Shown here: positions 1-8,045 of the stretch, piece after piece
How positions within the stretch are numbered: the first letter of the stretch is position 1
How the letters are laid out: each line of letters opens with the position of its first letter
Assembly: GCF_000422445.1 (NCBI RefSeq)
Contig: NZ_AULU01000006.1
Location: 310,001-374,000, forward strand
Length of the DNA: 64,000 bases
Direction of reading: 5' to 3'
From: Paenibacillus assamensis DSM 18201
Lineage (GTDB): Bacteria > Bacillota > Bacilli > Paenibacillales > Paenibacillaceae
The notes under the pieces: generated by a model
What the model saw: only the letters and a program-made list of their open reading frames with translations
The model's database searches: none
What the model was told of the DNA's origin: nothing
Translations under genes and position numbers: made by a program

Positions 1-128
1 TGAGGAAAGAGCAGCTTAGAGGCGCTGTAGACCGTATCCCATACTTTGAAAAGGACTCCGAATACGAGTGCAATGACGACAGTAATGAGCACGTCAGAGA
101 ACTTTAATCCTTTAGATGTTTGCTGCAT
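1..128 (-). CDS. ykoE: YkoE-like thiamine-precursor ECF permease, N-terminal part
   Basis: Partial gene that continues past the left edge. The visible 42 residues begin MQQTSKGLKFSDVLITVVIA, then a hydrophobic segment and GVLFKVWDTVYS. This is the N-terminus typical of YkoE, the substrate-binding membrane component of an energy-coupling-factor transporter for the thiamine precursor HMP. The ATG is preceded by an AGAGGGG ribosome site. A TPP riboswitch and terminator lie directly upstream on the same strand, which independently supports a thiamine function. The ATPase and T component genes would be expected just outside the window. Confidence 0.8.
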   Translation of the reverse strand, partial: MQQTSKGLKFSDVLITVVIALVFGVLFKVWDTVYSASKLLFP

Positions 129-161
129 GATGGTTACCCCTCTTTTTCTATAAATTTGCAC

Positions 162-198
162 AAAAAAACCGCCTGAATACGCAGACGTATAGACGGTT
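162..198 (-). terminator. Attenuator terminator of the TPP riboswitch
   Basis: On the minus strand a hairpin (AACCGTCT pairing with AGGCGGTT, plus an inner ATACG/CGTAT helix) is followed by seven T. It lies between the TPP aptamer and the ykoE start, so it is the likely expression platform: TPP binding would favour termination. Confidence 0.75.
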
Positions 199-221
199 GA
201 ATACACAAAGTTCTCGATGTC

Positions 222-312
222 AATTCTCTACGCTGGCATTATCCAGTTCAGATATACGGTCAGTAGCAGTTACGGCTACAATCTCAGCCTGACTCACTCA
301 AGCTCCCGGATT
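222..312 (-). promoter_or_regulatory. TPP riboswitch (THI element)
   Basis: Read on the minus strand, the segment has the thi-box landmarks in order: a GGGAGC start, GGCTGAGA (positions 289-282), a variable arm, then CTGGATAATGCCAGCGTAG (about 246-228). These are the conserved pyrimidine- and pyrophosphate-sensing parts of the TPP aptamer. It precedes a terminator hairpin and the ykoE-like gene. Confidence 0.92.
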
Positions 313-769
313 GGTTCTTATGCAATTGACTATAACTTAACCTATATTGGGCTATGTTGGCAATAGTTTTTCGTTTTATAGTTGAGTTGCAGTTCAATAA
401 GTAGTCATAAAAATTATTATGTAAACAAAAATAAATTTCTTTACTCTGATTGAGCAACTACGCAATCATGTTATAGCTTGCACATTCAATCAACGCGCTA
501 AAAGGGTGTAGTGTAACTTGACCCTAATTAGAAACATATGCTAAAATTCGCTTTAATGAAACAAGAAAGGTGTATACAATGCTCTATATTAAACATGTTA
601 AACTCGTGATGAAGCTTCGCTCCGCACAAACGTATACGATGAAGCGTTGTACGGAGCTTAATCAGGAAGCTTGAAGTTTCCTATATTCATCGGTTGAATC
701 GTCTTGCTGAAAAAGTGTAGTTTTCTATGCTTATTTAGTTATGGCTATTTACCGATGTTTACTTAGATT
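313..769. other. Mostly non-coding stretch with a possible decayed small gene
   Basis: No convincing gene. A 31-codon frame at 579-674 (plus strand) has a fair ribosome site (AGAAAGGTG). Shifting frame by one near its stop extends a peptide-like reading (RKLEVSYIHRLNRLAEKV) to a stop at 718-720, so a frameshifted remnant is possible. An XerD-arm-like sequence TTATGTAAACA lies at 417-427. Function unknown. Confidence 0.3.
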
Positions 770-805
770 AAAGAGCCATGGACAATGCTTTGTCTATGGC
801 TCTTT
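770..805 (+). terminator. Strong hairpin in the ABC-F leader
   Basis: AAAGAGCCAT (770-779) pairs perfectly with ATGGCTCTTT (796-805) and the stem continues inward. It could end transcription from upstream or form part of the leader of the ABC-F remnant. The T-run after it is short. Confidence 0.5.
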
Positions 806-885
806 GTGTTTGTGGCGATATCAATGAGGTGAATACCTTCATTGGTTCGAAGCAGTTGTATCCCATTCGGTACATCTGATCACGA

Positions 886-929
886 AGCAGAGAGTTAGCG
901 TCTAATGACGCAGCTCTCTGCTTTTTTTA
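886..929 (+). terminator. Attenuator-like terminator just before the ABC-F remnant
   Basis: AGCAGAGAG (886-894) pairs with CTCTCTGCT (914-922), with an inner GCGT/ACGC helix, followed by a run of seven T. It lies only 26 bp before the ATG at 955. Antibiotic-resistance ABC-F genes are commonly controlled by such a leader terminator, so this is probably an attenuator and not the end of another gene. Confidence 0.65.
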
Positions 930-954
930 TTTTATTTAGGAAAGAGGAGTCGAT

Positions 955-1220
955 ATGAGCTTGCTGAAAGTGGAAAACGTATCACATCATTTCGGGGATA
1001 AATCGTTATATGAAAATGCTTCTTTTGAATTATACAAAGGCGAACATGTAGGGATTGTTGGGCAAAATGGAGCGGGAAAAAGCACGTTAATCAGAATACT
1101 GCTGGCTGAAATGATTCCGGATGAAGGGAGTATCAAATGGCAATCTAATTTGTTTCGCACGAAGAAAGCTTCTACGCGGAATGGGCAGATCGTATTTTCA
1201 ATATAGAACAGGGCAAGTAG
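955..1220 (+). pseudogene. Decayed ABC-F ATPase (internal deletion)
   Basis: The first ~62 codons read as the start of an ABC-F protein (residues MSLLKVENVSHHFGDKSLY, then the Walker A motif GQNGAGKST and PDEGSIKW), close to YfmM/EttA-type translation factors and ribosome-protection ATPases. The frame then jumps: about 1163-1220 in another frame reads ESFYAEWADRIFNIEQGK and stops, which looks like the extreme C-terminus of an ABC protein. A large internal deletion that removed both ABC cores is the simplest explanation. The in-frame product would be 83 residues and cannot be a working ATPase. The ribosome site GAAAGAGGAG is intact. Confidence 0.75.
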
Positions 1221-1290
1221 TGAACTCGTAAATGCTAATCATTCAAACGAAATAGATAAATGAAATTAAATAAGAGGTGTAAATGATAAC

Positions 1291-2490
1291 ATGCATAGCT
1301 CCAATTATAACTGGAAGTCTCAAATCTCATTATTTTTAACTGCACAAACGATTACCTTGTTTGGTTCTTCTTTAGTACAGTACGCGATTATTTGGTATAT
1401 CACGCTTACAACCTCATCTGGGGTCATGATGACAATTGCGACAGTCTGCGGATTTCTTCCGCAGATCATCATATCTTTATTCGCAGGCGTCTGGGTGGAC
1501 CGTTATAACCGTAAAAAAATGATTATCGTATCTGACGGCATGATTGCTGCTGCAACATTACTATTGGCTATTTTATTTTTCACAGGTTATAAAAGTGTGT
1601 GGCAGCTCTTTATCGTATTGTTGATTCGTTCAGCAGGGACGGGTATACAAACACCGGCCATCAATGCGTTAATTCCTCAGATTGTTCCGAAAGAACATTT
1701 AATGAAAGTAAACGGAATTCACAGCACGATTTCGTCGTTAATGATGGTTCTGTCTCCAGCAGCAAGTGGAGCCATTTTATCTGTGGCAACGCTTGAAACA
1801 ACATTGTTGATTGATGTGATCACCGCTGTCATCGGGATTAGCATTTTATTAACGATATCAATCCCAGCGTATTTGCAAACGGAGAACCAGAATAAATCGA
1901 ATCTACAAGGAATTGTAGAAGGGTTCGTATACTTGAAGCATCATGTGTTTATTAAACAACTGCTTATTCTATTGATCGTTATCATGATATTAGCTAGTCC
2001 AGCAGCCTTTTTAACACCTCTAATGGTAAGTCGCTCTTTTGGGGCTGAAATGTGGAGACTGACGGTAAGTGAAATGACGTTCGGTATAGGTGCAGTTATA
2101 GGCGGGGCGTTGATTGCAACATGGGGAGGATTTCGCAATCGAATGCATACAACGGCAGTTGCATGTGCTCTCTATGGATTGATGATGATCGGGCTAGGAG
2201 TCGCACCACTATTTTTCGTATATTTAATATGCAATGTATTAATCGGAATAACGATGCCTTGCTTTAACACACCGATTACGGTCTTATTGCAGGAAAAAGT
2301 CGAGCCTTCTATGCATGGCCGTGTATTTAGCTTCGTACAGATTGCTAGTTCATGTGCGCTTCCATTAGGGATGATTCTGTTTGGACCACTTGCGGATATT
2401 GTTCAGGTAGAAAGCTTGTTGATAGGTACAGGTATATGTGTACTACTATGTGGGATTTATACGTATATCAGTAAACGATTTGTTGGGTAA
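1291..2490 (+). CDS. MFS drug/macrolide-type efflux transporter
   Basis: A 399-residue membrane protein with about 12 hydrophobic segments. The loop after TM2 carries the MFS motif A variant D70-RYNRKK, and the layout matches the MefA-like MFS_3 group, which exports macrolides or other small lipophilic compounds by proton antiport. It starts 70 bp after the ABC-F remnant. An ABC-F ribosome-protection gene beside a Mef-type pump is a known resistance pairing, so this may have been a two-gene resistance unit. The substrate cannot be read from sequence. A terminator follows at 2526. Confidence 0.8.
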   Translation: MHSSNYNWKSQISLFLTAQTITLFGSSLVQYAIIWYITLTTSSGVMMTIATVCGFLPQIIISLFAGVWVDRYNRKKMIIVSDGMIAAATLLLAILFFTGYKSVWQLFIVLLIRSAGTGIQTPAINALIPQIVPKEHLMKVNGIHSTISSLMMVLSPAASGAILSVATLETTLLIDVITAVIGISILLTISIPAYLQTENQNKSNLQGIVEGFVYLKHHVFIKQLLILLIVIMILASPAAFLTPLMVSRSFGAEMWRLTVSEMTFGIGAVIGGALIATWGGFRNRMHTTAVACALYGLMMIGLGVAPLFFVYLICNVLIGITMPCFNTPITVLLQEKVEPSMHGRVFSFVQIASSCALPLGMILFGPLADIVQVESLLIGTGICVLLCGIYTYISKRFVG

Positions 2491-2525
2491 TAAGAGATAG
2501 TTATAAATTGTTGAAGTAAGGGAAT

Positions 2526-2570
2526 AGGTTAGTGGAACGTAAAAATGACGTTTTATTAACCTGTTTTTTT
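2526..2570 (+). terminator. Terminator after the MFS gene
   Basis: AGGTTA (2526-2531) pairs with TAACCT (2557-2562), an inner AACGT/ACGTT helix adds to the stem, and eight T follow. Confidence 0.7.
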
Positions 2571-2577
2571 TATGATT

Positions 2578-2613
2578 AAATGACTTATTAATAGAGAAAT
2601 GACCTATTAATAG
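2578..2613. repeat. Two 17-bp direct repeats, period 19 bp
   Basis: AAATGACTTATTAATAG at 2578-2594 and AAATGACCTATTAATAG at 2597-2613 differ at one base. They lie in the 389-bp gap upstream of the 3D-domain gene. Could be a regulator site; nothing else is recognised in the gap except an inverted repeat at 2791-2820. Confidence 0.6.
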
Positions 2614-2790
2614 TTGCTTCATATTGCTTGATTTTGTTTCACTTTTACAAGGATGGGTAATAGAAAAAGGGTGTTGCTATAAAGGATATATATGTAAAAA
2701 TAAAGTCAGAAATGTCATTTTCCAAACAATAGATCAAGTGATTGAAGTCGTTGGCACACGTGAATTTGCGCATTTTTACAGAAACTACCT

Positions 2791-2820
2791 GATCATAGGC
2801 TAGAATTCTATGTTATGATC
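2791..2820. promoter_or_regulatory. Inverted repeat in the promoter region of the 3D-domain gene
   Basis: GATCATA (2791-2797) and TATGATC (2814-2820) form a perfect 7-bp inverted repeat with a 16-bp spacer, 60 bp before the ATG of the next gene. An AT-rich -10-like element (TTATGAT) overlaps the right arm. Probably promoter plus operator; regulator unknown. Confidence 0.4.
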
Positions 2821-2879
2821 ACCGCGTTGATGTTAGTCCATGGAAATTGTAATGGACGCATGCTTCAAGGAGGATATTT

Positions 2880-3632
2880 ATGAATAAAAAAATGACGTTA
2901 CAAATTGCAGGAGTACTATTGGTAGCTATCTTGATTATTCAAATACTACCTGTATATGCGGATTCTACTACCGCAACAGAATTAGAAGAGCAGGCTCAGA
3001 GCGTTCCAGCGAGCATTCCAGCTGAAGAAGCCGCGAACCCTATGATAAATGAACAAGAGATATGGGGAAATACGGACCAAGGCATTCCGGCCGTGATGGC
3101 AGTAAGTTTGAAAGATGCAGACAAGCCTATGCAAGCTTCTGTACCAAAGCAAAAAGAAAAGCAAGATTCAGCTAAGTCTGATGACAAAGAGACTAACCGT
3201 AAACCAGCTCAACCTGTAAAGGTTACAACGGCGGATCGCAAAAGCTCGAGCTCAGACGATAAAGTGAGCAAGTCTCCGAAAAATGTAATTAGTGTTAACG
3301 GTAAACCTATGACGTTTAAACGCACTTATAACATGAAAGCTACATCTTATACGGATCATCCGAGTGAAAATGGCTGGGGCCCAATTGACGCCCTTGGTAA
3401 TCCACTTAAGCTAGGTACCGTAGCAGTAGATCCTGATGTGATTCCACTTGGTACGAAGCTATTTATAACAGGTTACCAGTTTAAGCATTTGCCAGAAGGT
3501 GGTCTAGTTGCAACAGCAACAGATACAGGTGGTAAGATTAAAGGGAACAAAGTTGATATTTTCTTGCCCCTAAGCCAAAAGGAAGCTCGTAAATTTGGTG
3601 TACAAGACGTGCAAGTATATGTGTTGAAGTAA
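2880..3632 (+). CDS. Secreted 3D-domain protein (cell-wall enzyme type)
   Basis: A 250-residue exported protein. Residues 1-27 form a signal peptide (MNKKMTLQIAG, hydrophobic core, then VYADS). Residues 30-140 are a Lys/Ser/Glu-rich linker of low complexity. Residues ~150-250 are a 3D domain, the double-psi beta-barrel fold shared with MltA-type lytic transglycosylases and the C-terminus of B. subtilis YocH/YabE. Signature parts are VAVDPDVIPLGT, D215 in ATATDTGG and D226 in NKVDIF. It probably cleaves peptidoglycan outside the membrane. The ribosome site AAGGAGG is 6 bp before the ATG. No SH3 or LysM wall-binding repeat is present, unlike YocH. Confidence 0.85.
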   Translation: MNKKMTLQIAGVLLVAILIIQILPVYADSTTATELEEQAQSVPASIPAEEAANPMINEQEIWGNTDQGIPAVMAVSLKDADKPMQASVPKQKEKQDSAKSDDKETNRKPAQPVKVTTADRKSSSSDDKVSKSPKNVISVNGKPMTFKRTYNMKATSYTDHPSENGWGPIDALGNPLKLGTVAVDPDVIPLGTKLFITGYQFKHLPEGGLVATATDTGGKIKGNKVDIFLPLSQKEARKFGVQDVQVYVLK

Positions 3633-3680
3633 TCGTAGAGAAGTCAAGTTGCAAGTCAATGACTATAGTTTGTTTGGGAG

Positions 3681-3710
3681 AAAGAAGCCGTATATATCGC
3701 GGCTTCTTTT
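3681..3710 (+). terminator. Terminator after the 3D-domain gene
   Basis: AAAGAAGCCG (3681-3690) pairs with CGGCTTCTTT (3700-3709), followed by T. Confidence 0.8.
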
Positions 3711-3779
3711 GATTTACATAGTATAAGCAGAAAGAAGGCGAATTATACAATCCGCCTAGAAGAATGATGTAACTTGCCA

Positions 3780-4211
3780 TTAGTCAGAGGAAGCAAACGC
3801 GCTAAAGCTTTCTGGACCAACACGGCTAGCTATGAGCAAGCCGCCTACACTGATGAAGGCTTGATAGGAAACAAATCCTGGAGCAGCAGGGACAGGAACG
3901 TTATTATCAATGCCTGATATTGTGAAATTATACGCGCTTAGAACAAGTGCAGGAAGAGTTTGATTTGCTGTATAAACGACTACTGGAATACCGCCGCTAA
4001 TACGAACGATCGTTATTGTTGCTACTGTAAGAACACCAAGTAGATTAGCCAAGGTCACAGTAGCTTCATAATTAACACGAACATTCGGTCCTGCGCCAGT
4101 AAGATTTAATCCAAGTGTTCCAAATAAAGCAGGCGCCGTTGTTGCAGGAATCGAGATGGAACCTGCATAGCTAGCATTTTGTGATATTTGGCCATCAAGA
4201 AATTTTGCCAT
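3780..4211 (-). CDS. Small Ala/Val/Thr-rich protein, possibly a surface or spore-coat protein
   Basis: 143 residues from the ATG at 4211 (MAKFLDGQIS), chosen because a GGGGGTG ribosome site sits 6 bp upstream; an upstream in-frame extension lacks one. The chain is rich in Val, Ala, Thr and Ile with alternating polar and apolar residues and many Asn/Gly/Pro turns, suggesting an all-beta fold. It has no Cys, no signal peptide and no recognisable catalytic motif. The composition recalls exosporium or coat proteins of spore formers, but that is an inference from composition only. It is a monocistronic gene between terminators. Confidence 0.6.
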   Translation of the reverse strand: MAKFLDGQISQNASYAGSISIPATTAPALFGTLGLNLTGAGPNVRVNYEATVTLANLLGVLTVATITIVRISGGIPVVVYTANQTLPALVLSAYNFTISGIDNNVPVPAAPGFVSYQAFISVGGLLIASRVGPESFSAFASSD

Positions 4212-4332
4212 TCTAATCACCCCCATTATCAATATATGAGGATTAGTTAGAATGGTATGGACGACTGGAAGAGATAATAGAAATGGATGATAGTGTACTT
4301 ATTAGAGAGAAGGAGAATCTAAGTAAATAAAT

Positions 4333-4360
4333 AATTTACATAACATATATTATGTAAACA
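4333..4360. other. dif-like 28-bp site (candidate Xer recombination site)
   Basis: The arms AATTTACATAA (4333-4343) and TTATGTAAACA (4350-4360) flank a 6-bp centre CATATA. The inner nine bases of each arm are perfect inverted repeats. The right arm matches the XerD arm of B. subtilis dif (recalled as TTATGTAAACT) at 10 of 11 bases, and the 11-6-11 spacing is that of dif. An ordinary operator is the alternative. Confidence 0.4.
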
Positions 4361-4406
4361 TAGTAAAGGACCAACGCCATATGCTGTGATTGGTCCTTTA
4401 CTATGT
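4358..4406 (-). terminator. Long terminator of the deacetylase gene
   Basis: A perfect 17-bp stem: 4358-4374 pairs with 4390-4406. It begins exactly at the stop codon of the minus-strand deacetylase gene and is followed on that strand by TTTACATAA. It could also work on the plus strand (ATTTTTT after the stem). Confidence 0.8.
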
Positions 4407-5431
4407 TATTTTTTGCTTTTTGAACCATGTAATAATTCAGGGATAGTTACAAAATCATACTGCTGCGCTTTAAGCCGTTTAATAATAGATGGTAATGCTT
4501 TAACGGTATTGTCTAAATAGCCTTTTTTACCCGCTCCGCCTGCATGTTGAAGAACAATGGACCCTGGAGACACTTCGTTTATGATATTGTTCTCCATAAC
4601 GGCAGCTGGTATTCCTCTCCAGTCATTGGAATCTACATCCCAATTTACGACCATGTACCCATGTTTACCGGCCCATCGAAGTTGTTCTTCTGTAATTTCT
4701 CCGAAAGGAGGACGGAAATACCTTGGCTTATAGCCAATTATGTCATCGATTATCGTTTCCGTCTGTCTTAGTTGGCGAATAAATTTGGGCAAGTCTTGAC
4801 GAGTTAGCAGCGGGTGATTGTACGTATGGTTGCCAATAATATGACCCTCGTCCACCATGCGCTTTACAATAGCAGGATTGCGTTCTGCGCGGTAACCGAC
4901 AAGAAAAAATGTCGCTTTAATATTTTCTTGTTTTAAAATATCGAGTATAACAGGAGTAATAGTCTGGTCAGGCACATCATCAAAGGTTAGTGCGACTTTT
5001 TTGCCAGCTTGGGAACTCCCTCTTAGCTTAAACAGCTGGGGATATTTATTGTGCAATTGAGCAATCGATAATCTCTTGCTCACGCGTTGTTTCATTTGGA
5101 TTTGTTGTCGTGCTCGTTGCTGTGTAGAACGAGTTTTTAGTTGTGCTGATTGATGTAAAGCAACTTGTTTTTCAGGCTGCTTCACTGTCTTAGTTTCCGC
5201 AGCAAATGGTGGATCAAGCTTATTTCTTTCCTTGCTATTTGAAATGTTTGATTCTGAACCCGGAAGTTTTGGAACATAATAATTGTGGTGTTCGGGTTTA
5301 TACTGTTGCACAGCTGTGTCAGGCGCTGTTAGATCGTGAGTCGTTGATACAACATCATGACGTACTTGCTGCGAGTTAGAACAGCCAGATAAGGTTAATC
5401 CCAGCAAAATGATAAAAAGCAATCGTTGCAT
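4406..5431 (-). CDS. Polysaccharide deacetylase lipoprotein (NodB family)
   Basis: 341 residues. Residues 1-17 are a lipoprotein signal (LGLTLSGC, lipidated C17). Residues 20-120 are a basic, Gln-rich linker. Residues ~144-335 form the NodB domain of zinc-dependent deacetylases acting on N-acetylglucosamine in peptidoglycan or chitin-type polymers. Visible motifs: TFDD (D151, D152), the metal pair H202-x3-H206 in NHTYNHP, RPPFGE at 240-245, DVDSNDW at 265-271, and H296 in LQHAGG. Motif 1 ends VPD where GP is usual, a mild oddity. It is closest in layout to membrane-anchored PdaA/PgdA-type wall modifiers. The ribosome site AAAGGAGGG precedes the ATG. Confidence 0.88.
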   Translation of the reverse strand: MQRLLFIILLGLTLSGCSNSQQVRHDVVSTTHDLTAPDTAVQQYKPEHHNYYVPKLPGSESNISNSKERNKLDPPFAAETKTVKQPEKQVALHQSAQLKTRSTQQRARQQIQMKQRVSKRLSIAQLHNKYPQLFKLRGSSQAGKKVALTFDDVPDQTITPVILDILKQENIKATFFLVGYRAERNPAIVKRMVDEGHIIGNHTYNHPLLTRQDLPKFIRQLRQTETIIDDIIGYKPRYFRPPFGEITEEQLRWAGKHGYMVVNWDVDSNDWRGIPAAVMENNIINEVSPGSIVLQHAGGAGKKGYLDNTVKALPSIIKRLKAQQYDFVTIPELLHGSKSKK

Positions 5432-5582
5432 AATTATGTACCCTCCTTTCCGTAAACTTCTGTTCTCTTGTTATGTCCTGTAAGAAATGGGGATATGCAT
5501 GTGATGGATTCCGTTCACAACTCCAGTTGTTGTCAATTGTCTTAAGATGGTCTATGAAAAGCGCTATATAAGCGACAAACGC

Positions 5583-5639
5583 CAACACTCCCTCTCTTTG
5601 AATTTCATAATCTATATAAATTGATAGGGGAGAGTGTTG
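5583..5639 (+). promoter_or_regulatory. Possible hairpin covering the ribosome site of the DUF1796 gene
   Basis: CAACACTC (5583-5590) can pair with GAGTGTTG (5632-5639), just before the ATG at 5642. Further CC/GG pairing would cover part of the GGGGAGAG ribosome site at 5627-5634. This could restrain translation initiation. Confidence 0.3.
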
Positions 5640-5641
5640 TC

Positions 5642-6274
5642 ATGAATCTCGCACAAGTACGCGGAGGATATGATGCGATTTATAGTTTAGGATCTTCATG
5701 TTTGCCTGCTATCAAACTTCAATCACGTAATCTTCGCCCATGTAGTGGGCCGTTAGATTGGATGACCTCTAAATCCTTACCTGATGTCAACCGTCTGTTG
5801 GAGGCGAAATTTAAAGATTTCTTGTCGCTTAAACATATTACGGTTACTGGTGATCTAAGCTATCAAAAAGCGCATTATATCGTACAAGATACGTTCTATC
5901 AGGTTTCTTCTGTCCATGATTTCGACGTCTATCAAAATACGTTAACCGAATTAAAACAGTACCCTGAAGTAATGAGTAAATTGAACCGACGAATTAAGCG
6001 AATGTTGGATGACATGTCTTCGGGTAAGCGAATATTATTTATTCGCACGGAAGAAAACGGGAATTATCCAATTGAAGAAACACTTCATATATTGGATAAA
6101 CAAGTGGCAGGATCATATGTATTTCTATATATAAGACAAGCTGACGTTTTTGATATTATGGATTGCCATCACAAACATCCATCCTTGTGTGTTGTGCTTG
6201 TACCTCGTGATCCAGTTTGGTATCTAGAGGCAACATGGGACAAAATTTTAAACTTCATATATGTAAACGATTAG
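5642..6274 (+). CDS. DUF1796 protein (putative papain-like cysteine peptidase)
   Basis: 210 residues from the ATG at 5642, 7 bp after GGGGAGAG; an in-frame TTG 21 bp upstream has no ribosome site. The N-terminus has the DUF1796 signature: SLGSSC (Cys20) followed by the CSGPLDW block near residue 40. The family is described as papain-like cysteine peptidase-related, with unknown substrate. A conserved His-Asp pair for catalysis is not obvious here. The C-terminus (FIRTEEN, YLEATWDKIL) fits the family length. No signal peptide, so probably cytoplasmic. Confidence 0.7.
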   Translation: MNLAQVRGGYDAIYSLGSSCLPAIKLQSRNLRPCSGPLDWMTSKSLPDVNRLLEAKFKDFLSLKHITVTGDLSYQKAHYIVQDTFYQVSSVHDFDVYQNTLTELKQYPEVMSKLNRRIKRMLDDMSSGKRILFIRTEENGNYPIEETLHILDKQVAGSYVFLYIRQADVFDIMDCHHKHPSLCVVLVPRDPVWYLEATWDKILNFIYVND

Positions 6275-6345
6275 GGCTGTACCATGCAGCATATGTTGCT
6301 AATATTCTGAACACTTTGTCAACTTTCGATATTCCATCATTCAAA

Positions 6346-6363
6346 CTGTGATTCATTTCACAG
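6346..6363. promoter_or_regulatory. Fnr/Crp-family box upstream of pyrK
   Basis: CTGTGA (6346-6351), 6-bp spacer, TCACAG (6358-6363): a perfect inverted repeat matching the TGTGA-N6-TCACA consensus of the Crp/Fnr family. A CATAGT -10-like hexamer at 6385-6390 would put the transcription start near 6397, about 42 bp from the centre, the usual distance for a directly activating (class II) site. Confidence 0.65.
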
Positions 6364-6423
6364 TTGTTCCTTTCTAAAGCATGACATAGTTAAGATGTCG
6401 AATGCTTACAAAGGAGTATAGCC

Positions 6424-7128
6424 GTGCACACAATCTTATCTAACGAATGCATTGCTGAGGGAATATACGCGATGAAAGTGAAAGGACATTTTCAAGTGAA
6501 CATGGGGCAGTTTTTTATGCTTCGAGCATGGGAGAACCATCCGATCCTGTCGCGACCAATCAGTGTGTGCAATGTTGAACATGATCATATTGAATTTTTG
6601 TACAAGGTGGTTGGAGAAGGTACTCGATTGTTCGCGAAATTGAGAGCAGGGGATTCCATTCAACTTGAAGGACCTTTTGGGAATGGATTCGTGAATCAAC
6701 CGGGGCGCGTTGCATTAATTGGCGGAGGTGTTGGAATCGCACCGCTGTTATATGCAGCTAAACAGTTCCGCAATAAACCCGATATTTTTCTAGGCTTTCG
6801 TGATCAACCTTATTTAACGGAGGCATATAAGCCTTATGCAAATGAACTGCACATTTGTGTGAACGGTAACGTTCTGGAGCATATTGAATGGACCCGCTAC
6901 GATTATGTCTATACATGCGGCCCGTATGCAATGATGAAGGCGGTTGCCAATTTGACCAAAGGGCTCGATGTCAAGGTATATGTCTCATTTGAGAAAAGGA
7001 TGGCCTGTGGCATCGGAGCCTGTTATGGATGTTCCACATCAACGAAACAAGGAAATAAGAAAGTGTGTACAGATGGTCCTGTATTTTTAGCAGAGGAGGT
7101 TGACTGGCATGAAGAGTTTAGCTTGTGA
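6424..7128 (+). CDS. pyrK: Dihydroorotate dehydrogenase electron-transfer subunit PyrK
   Basis: 234 residues with a GTG start 6 bp after AAGGAGTAT. The N-terminal FAD domain carries RPIS (flavin binding) near residue 45. The NAD domain begins at GGGVGIAPL. The C-terminus binds a 2Fe-2S cluster through C195, C200, C203 and C215. PyrK passes electrons from PyrD flavin to NAD+ in the class 1B enzyme of pyrimidine synthesis. It overlaps pyrD by 20 bp. The pair stands apart from any other pyr gene and behind an Fnr/Crp-type box, so oxygen-responsive control is plausible. Confidence 0.92.
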   Translation: MHTILSNECIAEGIYAMKVKGHFQVNMGQFFMLRAWENHPILSRPISVCNVEHDHIEFLYKVVGEGTRLFAKLRAGDSIQLEGPFGNGFVNQPGRVALIGGGVGIAPLLYAAKQFRNKPDIFLGFRDQPYLTEAYKPYANELHICVNGNVLEHIEWTRYDYVYTCGPYAMMKAVANLTKGLDVKVYVSFEKRMACGIGACYGCSTSTKQGNKKVCTDGPVFLAEEVDWHEEFSL

Positions 7129-8041
7129 AGTTGCTGGGATACGCTTCCGTAATCCAATAGTTATGGCATCTGGTACCTTTGGATTTGGCAAGGAGTATGC
7201 CAAGATGTACGACATCAATAAACTAGGCGGCATTTCTTGTAAAGGGCTGACGCTGCATCCACGCAAAGGCAATGGCGGCGCCCGCCTTATGGAGACATCG
7301 GGAGGGATGTTAAATAGTATTGGATTGGAGAATCCAGGTATTGATGCATTTCTGCGCGAGGAAATGAGATTTTGGGAAACGATCGAACCTGTGAAAATCG
7401 CTAATCTTGGTGGGAGTAATATAGAGGAATATGTACTTGGCGCGATGAAAATAACGCAGGATGCTGAAGAGAGACGTAAGCAAAATCGTCGAGCCGTAGA
7501 TATGATAGAATTGAATATTTCATGCCCAAACGTTAAGGAAGGGGGAGTAGCATTCGGTATTAAGACGGAAGTTGCAAGGGAAGTAGTTCGAGAAGTACGT
7601 CAGATGACTTCGCTGCCCTTGGCTGTAAAGTTATCACCGAATGCGGAAAATATCGTTCATATGGCTGTGATGTGTGAAGAAGAAGGTGCTGAAGCGATCT
7701 CTTTAGTGAATACATTCACAGGAATGAAGATTGATATTTATCAACGTACAAGTGTATTCAAAAATATGTATGCAGGCTTATCGGGTCCTGCTATCAAGCC
7801 GATTGCGCTTCGGATGGTGCATGAAGTGGCTAAACAAGTAGAAGTTCCGGTCATGGGTATGGGAGGAATTGCATCGGCATCTGATGTGATCGAATTCATT
7901 ATGGCAGGTGCGTCCATTGTGCAAATAGGAACGTATAACTTTATGAACCTGCGTGCTGGGGAAGAATTGTTGGCAGGCATTAACAGCTATATGGAGCTGG
8001 AAAATATTCAATCGCTCGATGAAATTAGAGGGATTATTTAA
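7109..8041 (+). CDS. pyrD: Dihydroorotate dehydrogenase, NAD-linked class 1B catalytic subunit
   Basis: 310 residues from the ATG at 7109, 8 bp after GAGGAGGT inside the end of pyrK. This is an FMN-containing TIM barrel that oxidises dihydroorotate to orotate. Key features: the active-site cysteine C139 in [13 protein letters not shown] (Cys is the class 1 base), the FMN loop [10 protein letters not shown] near the start, and the phosphate-binding GMGGI and ASIVQIGT segments at the end. Together with PyrK it forms the heterotetrameric class 1B enzyme, which needs no oxygen or quinone. Length is normal for the family. Confidence 0.95.
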   Translation: MKSLACEVAGIRFRNPIVMASGTFGFGKEYAKMYDINKLGGISCKGLTLHPRKGNGGARLMETSGGMLNSIGLENPGIDAFLREEMRFWETIEPVKIANLGGSNIEEYVLGAMKITQDAEERRKQNRRAVDMIELNISCPNVKEGGVAFGIKTEVAREVVREVRQMTSLPLAVKLSPNAENIVHMAVMCEEEGAEAISLVNTFTGMKIDIYQRTSVFKNMYAGLSGPAIKPIALRMVHEVAKQVEVPVMGMGGIASASDVIEFIMAGASIVQIGTYNFMNLRAGEELLAGINSYMELENIQSLDEIRGII

Positions 8042-8045
8042 GCAT

